64,000 nucleotides of DNA from Candidatus Poribacteria bacterium (GTDB lineage: Bacteria > Poribacteria > WGA-4E > WGA-3G): positions 17,937-81,936 of the forward strand of contig PYIY01000212.1 in NCBI GenBank assembly GCA_003635195.1. The letters run 5' to 3'. The notes under the pieces were generated by a model. It made no database searches. It was not told where the DNA came from and worked only from the letters and a program-made list of their open reading frames with translations. Made by a program: the position numbers and the translations under genes. This document shows, in pieces, positions 43,217-50,323 of the stretch (positions are counted from its first letter, which is position 1; every line of letters starts with the position of its first letter).

Positions 43217-44041
43217 GTGGGCATTGAGACTATGCAGGCACATCGGATAAAAAATCTATTTGCTGCTATCGCGCGTTATTACGACTTTCTCAACGCGTTG
43301 TTAAGCCTCAAGCGCGACAAGGTGTGGCGACGGGAAACCGTCAAAGCAAGCGACGTTGAACCTACAAACAAGGTACTGGATGTCTGTACTGGTACGGGTG
43401 AACTTGCGCTTGCATACTCGGATAAAATTGGTGCAAAGGGTTTCGTTATCGGTTCAGATTTCTGCTTTGAGATGCTTGTTATCGGAAATCAAAAAGTTGA
43501 GCCTGGAAGAGGGAATCAAAAGAGAGGAAGGCTGGAAGAGGGGAAGGATGGGAACCCTAACCTTCCAACCTTCCAACCTTCTAGTCCAGTGCCTTCCATT
43601 CCTCTATCCCTTCCCTGCACCCCCAGTTTTTTGGCAGCGGATACCCTCATTCTTCCTTTTTTAGACAATACCTTTGACGTTGTCTCCGTCGGTTTCGGTA
43701 TTCGGAACGTATCAGATTTAGAGATGGGGATACGCGAGATGACGCGTGTCGCTGCACCCGGTGGTAGGATTGTTATCTTAGAGTTTACGCAGCCCGTGAA
43801 TCCGTTGTTTAGAAGCCTTTACTACTTCTATTTCACGAAGATTCTACCCTTCATCGGGAATTTAATCTCCCGCAGTAAAGATGATGCTTACGGCTATCTC
43901 CCGCGTTCTGTTATGAAATTTCCGGATTGCGGTGCCCTGAAGGCGGTGATGGAGCAGTGTGGACTGACAGATGTGCGGTTTCAGCGCAAAACATTCGGCA
44001 TCGTTGCAATTCATGTTGGTAAAAAACCGAGAGGTGTGTAA
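43217..44041 (+). CDS. ubiE: UbiE/MenG-type methyltransferase with an in-frame low-complexity insertion
   Basis: UbiE/MenG C-methylates quinone precursors using SAM. The GTG start abuts the pheT stop. Motif I VLDVCTGTGELAL (about 54-66) and the family motifs FDVVSVGFGIRNVSDLEMGI and FTQPVNPLFRSLYYFYFTKI are intact, followed by PFIGNLISRSKDDAYGYLPRSV. Between the strand after motif I (SDFCFEMLVIGNQK) and FLAADTLILPF are roughly 35 extra residues (VEPGRGNQKRGRLEEGKDG and on) that family members lack. The corresponding DNA is repetitive with TTCCAACC and GGAAG units, so a dispersed repeat has inserted without breaking the frame. Activity is plausible because the insertion falls in a surface loop. 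Confidence 0.88.
   Translation: MGIETMQAHRIKNLFAAIARYYDFLNALLSLKRDKVWRRETVKASDVEPTNKVLDVCTGTGELALAYSDKIGAKGFVIGSDFCFEMLVIGNQKVEPGRGNQKRGRLEEGKDGNPNLPTFQPSSPVPSIPLSLPCTPSFLAADTLILPFLDNTFDVVSVGFGIRNVSDLEMGIREMTRVAAPGGRIVILEFTQPVNPLFRSLYYFYFTKILPFIGNLISRSKDDAYGYLPRSVMKFPDCGALKAVMEQCGLTDVRFQRKTFGIVAIHVGKKPRGV
43500..43592. repeat. Repeat inserted inside ubiE
   Basis: Purine-rich GGAAGAGGGAATC-like units are followed by CCTTCCAACCTTCCAACCTT (period 8), and the two halves are partly inverted (GGAAGG versus CCTTCC). Similar GAGGAAGGTTGGAAG occurs at about 25544-25560. The insertion adds residues 95-130 or so to the methyltransferase. Confidence 0.65.
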
Positions 44042-44072
44042 AATTTTGGCATTAAGTGTTCTCTTTCTCTTG

Positions 44073-44094
44073 TGAGAGGGTTTGTAACCCCGAT
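44073..44094. repeat. Palindromic dispersed repeat, reversed copy
   Basis: TGAGAGGGTTTGTAACCCCG is the reverse of CGGGGTTACAAACCCTCTCA and thus a copy of the element at 32861 and 53150. It lies in the gap between ubiE and the deacetylase gene. Confidence 0.7.
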
Positions 44095-44143
44095 CACTCT
44101 CGAATACGCTGCTATGCGTTGAGGAGACAGTCGGTTTTCCAAA

Positions 44144-44181
44144 AATCCGCGAAATCTGTGTAATCCGCGATAATCCGCGAT
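44144..44181. repeat. AATCCGCG octamer cluster
   Basis: The octamer AATCCGCG occurs three times: before GAAATCTGTGT, before AT, and before ATTCAG. The same type of string (CCGCGAAATCTGTGTAATCC) is a common dispersed sequence in several bacterial groups. No gene is seen here. Confidence 0.55.
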
Positions 44182-44204
44182 TCAGACAATTAATAACATT
44201 CACA

Positions 44205-45146
44205 CTACCTTGTCGCCAATCGTTCAACATGCGCCACGACAGATTCAGAGACTCCTTCTAAACTATATCCGCCCTCTAATGCCGAGATAACGCGTCCCGA
44301 TGCGGTTTCATCGGCAAGTCCAAGCATCAGGTCTGTGAGCGTGGCAAACCCGTCTGCTGTCAGTTCAGTTCCAGAAAGCGGATCAAGGTAGTGTGCATCA
44401 AAACCCGCTGAAATTAATAGCACTTCTGGTGAGAAATCTCGCAATGCCGGTATCAGCACATCCGTAAAGACTTTGACGTATGCGTCATCCCCACTTCCAG
44501 CGGGCATCGGCACGTTTAGTGTCGTGCCATGTGCTTTGCCGCTACCGCGCTCGCGACTTGAACCGGTACCCGGGTAAAGCGGCGATTGGTGGATAGAAAA
44601 GAAAAAGACCGATGCCTCGTCATAGAAAATGTCTTGTGTGCCGTTGCCGTGATGGACATCCCAATCAACAATTGCCACCTTCCCGACACTATGTTCCTGC
44701 TGGAGATAGCGAGCCGTGATAGCGATGTTATTGAATAGACAAAATCCCATGCTCTGTCCCGGTGTAGCGTGGTGGCCTGGTGGACGTACCATCGCAAAAG
44801 CGTTTCTTACGCTGCCTGTTACAACTGCATCTGCCGCGCGTAGGACACCGCCTGTCGAAAGCAACGCTATATCAAACGATTCATAACAAACAGTGGTGTC
44901 GTAAGTGAGCGGGATCTCTTTTTCGCAGTGTTGTCGGATATATTCACTATAGGCAGGGTTATGCGCGTAAGCGATTTGTTCAACGCTTGCTGGGGTCGGT
45001 TCAATCTGGTGCAATTGATCCCATACACCGCTTTGTTGGAGTGCTGCCAAACTCGCACGTAACCGATCCGGTCGTTCAGGGTGTCCTGGACCGGTATCGT
45101 GATTCAGGTAATCTGGATGATAGGCGAAACCTGTTTTTTGTGTCAT
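44205..45146 (-). CDS. Histone-deacetylase-like (AcuC/HDAC) amidohydrolase
   Basis: The zinc-dependent HDAC superfamily deacetylates acetyl-lysine or polyamines. The 313-residue product contains GPGHPERPDRL, the His pair RPPGHHA (about 123-129), the metal ligands in VDWDVHHGNGTQDIF and SAGFDAHYLDPL, and the catalytic Tyr region LEGGY near the end. The protein family in bacteria includes acetoin-utilisation and acetylpolyamine enzymes; which substrate applies is unknown. It is a single gene, convergent with ubiE. Confidence 0.92.
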   Translation of the reverse strand: MTQKTGFAYHPDYLNHDTGPGHPERPDRLRASLAALQQSGVWDQLHQIEPTPASVEQIAYAHNPAYSEYIRQHCEKEIPLTYDTTVCYESFDIALLSTGGVLRAADAVVTGSVRNAFAMVRPPGHHATPGQSMGFCLFNNIAITARYLQQEHSVGKVAIVDWDVHHGNGTQDIFYDEASVFFFSIHQSPLYPGTGSSRERGSGKAHGTTLNVPMPAGSGDDAYVKVFTDVLIPALRDFSPEVLLISAGFDAHYLDPLSGTELTADGFATLTDLMLGLADETASGRVISALEGGYSLEGVSESVVAHVERLATR

Positions 45147-45297
45147 GTCCGTCTCTTTACCTTCATAAAAAAGTTAACTGTGGCATTTGAATATATGATA
45201 GGATATATTTCATCACCACGTAACGTTTATACTAACATGTCTTCTTTCTTGTCACTATAACATAAAATAGGAATAAAACAACTCAAAATTACACCGG

Positions 45298-46818
45298 ATG
45301 AAAACAGACACCTCTCACTTAGCAGACAATAATATCGGACAGGTTTTCACGCCGCCGAAGTGGGCAGCGTGGCTTATCAACAGATGGGGTATCTTTGAAG
45401 CATGGCTCGACGGTGCGCATATCTGCGACCCTACTGCTGGAGAGGGTGCCTTTCCGCTTGCAATGCTCCACATCGCAAGGCAAAAAGGGGTGCCCATTAC
45501 CCCTGAACGCCTGTCGCGCCTGACACTTATTGAAATAGTTCCGTCGCATCTGGAGCAGTTTAGAGAAAACGTCAAGCGCGAGTTTGGTATAGACTTTCCC
45601 ACCTCTCAAATCTTCTGTCAAGATGTTATTACAGAGGTGCATGCCGGGAAATACGACATTCTCATTGGAAATCCGCCGTGGACTAACTTCGGAGATTTAC
45701 CGACAGCATATAAAGCGCGTCTAAAACCCTTTTTCCTTGAAGAAGAACTCGTGCCAGATAGACAGAAGACACTTCTGGGTTCTTCTCGGACGGATATAGC
45801 GGCACTGGTCCTGAAAGTTGTTTTGGGGAGATTACTTAAGAAGAACGGTATAGGATACTTTTACATCCCAACATCCCTCTTTTTTGGCGAGGGTGCTCAT
45901 AACGGATTTAGGGATTACAGTGCCAAAGCCTCGCGGAACGGGGTTGACGCTCACAGAAATTTCGCCGTGGATACCGTCTATGAATTCACATCAACGAAAG
46001 TGTTTGAGGGTATCCGAACATCGTATTGTTGCGCCAAATTTCAGATAGATACACGGCAGAATTTTCCAGTTTCATATTTTACGGAGTTGAACGGAGAGTG
46101 GGTTGCACATAAAGCACTACCGCTCCAAAATCCGACAGACCCGTGGCGAGTTGTGCAAGACCTTGATGAACTGAATATGGACACAAGGCTTAAAATCGGG
46201 CTGTCGTCAAAGCAAAAGCCGCGACAAGGTGTGAATACATGCGGCGCAAATAGTGTCTTCATCTTTGACCACAAACCTCCACATCTCCCTGAACAGTTTC
46301 TATACCCGCTCGCAACAAAGGAGATATGGCGACAAAACACATCTCTACCTCGCAAATGGATCCTGTTGCCGTACGATCGTCAAACAGGAAAATCGCTTAC
46401 ATGGCATGAAATTGAACAATGGAACACCTTAAAAGCGCACCTTCAGGATGCCCAAAATATGCTAAAAGCCCGTAAAGGGACGCTCCTCCGATCTGCTATG
46501 AAGAGAGGCAATTGGTGGGTACTGCTCGGTGTAGGGGCTTATACATTCGCGCCCTTTAAAGTAATCTGGCAGGCGTATGGGAGAAGTGATTTTACGCCGG
46601 TGGTCTTAGGCAGTGTAGAGGGACAGATGTGGCAAGGGAATCAGGCAATGCACGCATTCATTCCGTGTTGGTCTGAACGCGAAGCACAACGAATTAAGAC
46701 GGCACTTGAGAACCCAGAGATTCCGATGTTGTTACGACAACTCAATGGGGCAGGTAAATGTAATTGGGCGCAACCGGGTAAGATTAAGAAAATACTGGAA
46801 TTCGATAGAGAGGCTTGA
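45298..46818 (+). CDS. N6-adenine DNA methyltransferase, solitary
   Basis: The 506-residue product has the amino-methyltransferase motifs in gamma order: motif X-like GQVFTPPKWAAWLI (about 14-27), motif I DPTAGEGAFPLAM (about 44-56) for SAM, motif IV NPPW (125-128), and a C-terminal region that may recognise DNA. No restriction endonuclease gene is adjacent, and the C-terminal half contains no obvious nuclease motif, so it looks like an orphan methyltransferase. A TaqI-like relation is inferred from motif order. ATG without a clear ribosome binding site. Confidence 0.85.
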   Translation: MKTDTSHLADNNIGQVFTPPKWAAWLINRWGIFEAWLDGAHICDPTAGEGAFPLAMLHIARQKGVPITPERLSRLTLIEIVPSHLEQFRENVKREFGIDFPTSQIFCQDVITEVHAGKYDILIGNPPWTNFGDLPTAYKARLKPFFLEEELVPDRQKTLLGSSRTDIAALVLKVVLGRLLKKNGIGYFYIPTSLFFGEGAHNGFRDYSAKASRNGVDAHRNFAVDTVYEFTSTKVFEGIRTSYCCAKFQIDTRQNFPVSYFTELNGEWVAHKALPLQNPTDPWRVVQDLDELNMDTRLKIGLSSKQKPRQGVNTCGANSVFIFDHKPPHLPEQFLYPLATKEIWRQNTSLPRKWILLPYDRQTGKSLTWHEIEQWNTLKAHLQDAQNMLKARKGTLLRSAMKRGNWWVLLGVGAYTFAPFKVIWQAYGRSDFTPVVLGSVEGQMWQGNQAMHAFIPCWSEREAQRIKTALENPEIPMLLRQLNGAGKCNWAQPGKIKKILEFDREA

Positions 46819-46887
46819 GATATTGTGCGAGGACTGCACTTGCGCATATCCCCGCACAATGAAAATAGATTTGCTTCACCAACGCAA

Positions 46888-47661
46888 TTATCGGGCTGCC
46901 TTCACTCTTCCCCATGTTGTTGCCAACTTTCCTTCCGGCTCAACGGCGAAAGCATCTTCCCAACCGTTCAGGAGCTGCTGAATCTCGTCCGCTTCAAGGG
47001 CGCGGCTGAGAATGACAATCTCGTCAATACCACCGGTAAAAGACTCTGGCCCGAATTTAAGTTGCAGGACTTGACCTGCGGCGACCTTGCCGCCCCACTC
47101 CGGTTTCCAATCTGCCTTGCCGGCATCCAACGCGCCTTTTTCACTTTCGGGTTCACCATCAACATACATCTCGACATTTTTTCCGTCATAAGTTCCAGCA
47201 ACATGGTGCCATTTTCCCTGTTCCAGTTCTGTTTTGCCGTAGAATCCGGGTGTAATCCCGTTGGCTGTCCAAACTCTGAATGAGAAACCGTCAGGGATCG
47301 GTTCACCGCCGGACTGATCTTCCAGTAGATAAGCACCGTTTTTCCGGACACCGGTATCTGAGTCAGCATCGACTCGGAACCAAGCAGCCACAGTCACTTC
47401 ATCGCTGACGCTCTGGATGCTTTTTGAATCTGCGACATCGATACTGCCACCGCCACCAGCGACGACGGCTTTACCAAATTTGCCGTTTTCAAAGTTAAAC
47501 TTGCCTATAATCTTTCCGTCATTGCCGTTGCCTGATGAATCTTTAACGTCGCCTTCAAAGAGCCATACACCAACAATCGCTGGGTCATCCTCTTCCAGTG
47601 ACCATGATGAAACAACGCAAAGACATAAGAGTAGGGTAATACCTATGGTTAGCAATTTCAT
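46888..47661 (-). CDS. Secreted LamG/concanavalin-like domain protein
   Basis: A 257-residue secreted protein: signal peptide MKLLTIGITLLLCLCVVSS, then a LamG-type jelly-roll (GVWLFEGDVKDSSGNGNDG, about 31-49; VTVAAWFRVD; GKWHHVAGTYDGKNVEMYVDG; FTGGIDEIVILSRALEADEI). The short C-terminal tail ends EGKLATTWGRVKAAR. Such domains bind glycans or proteins. Target unknown. Confidence 0.85.
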   Translation of the reverse strand: MKLLTIGITLLLCLCVVSSWSLEEDDPAIVGVWLFEGDVKDSSGNGNDGKIIGKFNFENGKFGKAVVAGGGGSIDVADSKSIQSVSDEVTVAAWFRVDADSDTGVRKNGAYLLEDQSGGEPIPDGFSFRVWTANGITPGFYGKTELEQGKWHHVAGTYDGKNVEMYVDGEPESEKGALDAGKADWKPEWGGKVAAGQVLQLKFGPESFTGGIDEIVILSRALEADEIQQLLNGWEDAFAVEPEGKLATTWGRVKAAR

Positions 47662-47809
47662 TTTAACGCCTCCATGTCCAAAACTGTGTTGGACAGAAAT
47701 GTATAGTTTTTAAGATGTTCGGATAACAGGTTTTCCTGTATAGCCTTCATGTAACATATTATATCACACTCTTTTTCCTTTTGCCAAACGCATTTCCGTT
47801 CTCATGGCT

Positions 47810-47925
47810 CCTCTGTAGGAGCGAGTGTTTTTGCTTGGGGTGTTTTGCTTGGGGTGTTTTTGCTTGGGTATTTCTGCGTATTGTTTGGGCGTTTCTGCGT
47901 ATTTCTGCGTATTTCTTGTCGCTCG
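47810..47925. repeat. Simple-sequence region with two tandem units
   Basis: Within the 474-base gap between divergent genes, the unit TGTTTTTGCTTGGGG occurs three times with one short copy (about 47828-47872), followed by ATTTCTGCGT occurring about four times (about 47870-47912). The first part, GTAGGAGCGAGTGTTTTTGC, belongs to the dispersed repeat also seen at 37084. No gene is supported. Confidence 0.7.
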
Positions 47926-48135
47926 CGACCCGCTCCGTAAAACTGACAAAAAATCTAAAACTAAATAGCCCTTTCCATGTGTGGAATACAGCGTTTGGTT
48001 GTTAAATTTCTTGCGCATTTAATATTGCGTCGATTAACAATCAAATTTTTCTTGTAGATTCAGGTGAGATATGCTAAACTTTAAAACATCTTTAGAGCGT
48101 ACGCTATAGGGTCAAGTGAAAAAGGGGATAATCAG

Positions 48136-49434
48136 ATGGTTCAACACAGCACACCGCGCGCATTTCATGTAATGACAAAGCCCATCGGGCCGATATGCAA
48201 TCTGGATTGCGAATACTGCTTCTACCTCGATAAAGAGAAACTCTACCCAGAGACGCGATCCTTTCGGATGAACGACGAGGTCTTGGAGAATTACGTTAAA
48301 CAGTACATTGAAGCGCAGGAAGTTAACGAAGTCACATTCGCATGGCAGGGCGGTGAACCCACGCTGATGGGTGTAGACTTCTTCCGGCAAGCGATCCGAT
48401 ACCAGCAGAAATATCGCCGTCCGGGTATGCAGATCCAGAATTCGTTTCAGACGAATGCCACACTTCTCGACGATGAATGGGGCGAATTTTTCAAACGGAA
48501 TAAATTCTTGATCGGGGTGAGTATTGACGGGCCGCCAGAAATTCACGATAAATACCGCTACGACAAACGGGGTCGTCCATCGTCTGAGCAGGTAATCCGT
48601 GGTTTGCGTATCTTACAAAAGCACAAAGTTGACTATAATATATTGTGCGTCGTCAATAAACACAATGCCGAGTATCCGAAAGAAGTCTATAACTACTTCA
48701 AAGAACTTGGTGCGGAGTTTATGCAGTTTATCCCCGCTGTGGAGCATTTCGGTGGAAAGAACGTATCCCCGCGTTCTGTCACGGCACGGCAGTACGGTAA
48801 ATTCCTTTGCGCGATTTTCGATGAATGGGTAATAAACGACATCGGCAGAATTTTTGTGCAGATTTTCGATGTCGCATTGGAGGCATGGTTAGGCTATAAT
48901 CCGAGTCTCTGTGTCTTCAATGAAACTTGCGGCGATGCCCTGGCAATTGAACATAACGGTGACCTCTACTCTTGTGACCATTTCGTTACGCCTGACTATC
49001 ACGTTGGAAATATTGCCGAGAACACTATCGCGGAGATGGTGGATTCAACGTTCCAACGCAAATTCGGCACTGATAAGCAGGACACGCTCCCTGAATACTG
49101 CCGTAACTGCGAAGTGAAGTTTGTCTGCAATGGCGGTTGTCCGAAAAACCGTTTCATCAAAACGCCTACGGGTGAAGACGGTTTGAACTATCTCTGTGCT
49201 GGCTATAAGCAGTTTTTCAATCATATTGACGAACCGATGAAAATGATGGCTGCCGCGCTGCAGGCAGGCAGGCCGGCGAACAGCATCATGCCAACCCTAC
49301 GGCAGCGTCGGCAGGAAAAAGCACAAAGTAACACCCCGATAGCCGTGCAAGCCTCACAGAAAGTCGGACGGAATTCACCGTGTCCGTGTGGGAGTGGTCG
49401 AAAGTATAAGCAGTGTTGCTTGAACAAGAAGTGA
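48136..49434 (+). CDS. Radical SAM anaerobic sulfatase maturase with C-terminal SEC-C motif
   Basis: anSMEs convert a Cys or Ser in sulfatases to formylglycine. The 432-residue product has the radical SAM cluster CNLDCEYC (Cys21, Cys25, Cys28), FAWQGGEPTLMGVDFF, and SPASM cysteines in CGDALAIEHNGDLYSCDHF and CRNCEVKFVCNGGCPKN for two extra iron-sulfur clusters. A SEC-C zinc motif, GRNSPCPCGSGRKYKQCC, is fused at the end (about 411-430). No sulfatase is in the window. The start is ATG after AAAAAGGGG. Confidence 0.93.
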   Translation: MVQHSTPRAFHVMTKPIGPICNLDCEYCFYLDKEKLYPETRSFRMNDEVLENYVKQYIEAQEVNEVTFAWQGGEPTLMGVDFFRQAIRYQQKYRRPGMQIQNSFQTNATLLDDEWGEFFKRNKFLIGVSIDGPPEIHDKYRYDKRGRPSSEQVIRGLRILQKHKVDYNILCVVNKHNAEYPKEVYNYFKELGAEFMQFIPAVEHFGGKNVSPRSVTARQYGKFLCAIFDEWVINDIGRIFVQIFDVALEAWLGYNPSLCVFNETCGDALAIEHNGDLYSCDHFVTPDYHVGNIAENTIAEMVDSTFQRKFGTDKQDTLPEYCRNCEVKFVCNGGCPKNRFIKTPTGEDGLNYLCAGYKQFFNHIDEPMKMMAAALQAGRPANSIMPTLRQRRQEKAQSNTPIAVQASQKVGRNSPCPCGSGRKYKQCCLNKK

Positions 49435-49452
49435 CATTAGAGAGGCAAACTC

Positions 49453-50040
49453 TTGGCAAAAAATGTGATGGTTATTGCCGGTCCAAACGGGTCCGGCAAA
49501 ACGACTTTTGTGTCTGAATACCTCCGCGATTCAGAGGTCTCTGTATATATCAGTGCCGACGCGATTGCAGAAAGATTGGTCTCCAGACCGGAAGAAATGG
49601 ACAGCGTCAAAATTCAAGCTGGGCGACTCTTCATAAGAGAGATCCACGCGCTGATTGAAGCGGGGACAGATTTCATTGTGGAGGTGACGCTTTCAGGGAA
49701 GGGATTTGCGCGGATCATTGATCGATTGAAAAGTGCGGGTTACACGGTTACCATCGTCTTCATTTTCCTCAAGTCCCCTGAAACAAGCGTTGCTCGTGTG
49801 CGGAATCGTGTACAGGCAGGTGGACACCATGTACCAACGGAAGACGTTGTGCGTCGGTTTTATCGAAGCAAGCATAACTTTTGGTATACCTATAGAAATT
49901 TGGTAGATGAGTGGCATCTATTCTACAATTCTGCTGAACATCCCCAAGAAGTCGCTTCTGGTGAAGGAGACGAAGTTACGGTAATAAACAATGACTTCTT
50001 TGAACTGTTTATGCAAGACATTCGCAACGGAGGAACATAA
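49453..50040 (+). CDS. Zeta-toxin-like P-loop kinase
   Basis: A 195-residue P-loop protein starting at TTG (MAKNVMVIAGPNGSGKTTF). Walker A GPNGSGKT is at about 9-16, followed by ISADAIAERL, where zeta toxins have a conserved Asp, and a downstream Arg-rich lid SVARVRNRVQAGGHHVP. Zeta toxins phosphorylate UDP-GlcNAc or related sugars. Its stop overlaps the ATG of the next gene. It is 19 bases after the maturase gene. Toxin activity is inference. Confidence 0.85.
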   Translation: MAKNVMVIAGPNGSGKTTFVSEYLRDSEVSVYISADAIAERLVSRPEEMDSVKIQAGRLFIREIHALIEAGTDFIVEVTLSGKGFARIIDRLKSAGYTVTIVFIFLKSPETSVARVRNRVQAGGHHVPTEDVVRRFYRSKHNFWYTYRNLVDEWHLFYNSAEHPQEVASGEGDEVTVINNDFFELFMQDIRNGGT

Positions 50041-50258
50041 TGTATCAAGATAAATTGAGTCCTGAAACCCATAAACGAGCACGTAAGTTGCTGCAGATCG
50101 CCAATCGTGCCGCAAAAAGGGCACAGGAAGAGAATCGTAAAAAAGGGATTCCGAACGTGTACGATTTCAATGGGCATCTCTACTATGAACTTCCCAATGG
50201 TGAATTAACGAAGAAAGACCCGTATCCGTTATCGGAAGAAGAGGAAACACGGAATTAA
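50040..50258 (+). CDS. Small partner of the zeta-like kinase
   Basis: A 72-residue charged protein starting within the stop of the kinase (TAATG). It is helical in the first half (ETHKRARKLLQIANRAAKRA) and ends with an acidic tail. No family recognised. Translational coupling suggests it acts with the kinase, perhaps as an antitoxin or modulator, though in epsilon-zeta systems the antitoxin usually precedes the toxin. Confidence 0.7.
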   Translation: MYQDKLSPETHKRARKLLQIANRAAKRAQEENRKKGIPNVYDFNGHLYYELPNGELTKKDPYPLSEEEETRN

Positions 50259-50323
50259 TGCGTTGTGAAGCAGGAAAAACGCATTTGTCTATCTAACGCT
50301 CTTAAAATTTTTGAATAAATAGG

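Noticed and set aside
47764..48018. An 84-codon minus-strand frame rich in Lys and Pro (KHPKQNTPSKNT)
   Set aside because: It is a translation of the tandem repeat tract and carries no start signal.
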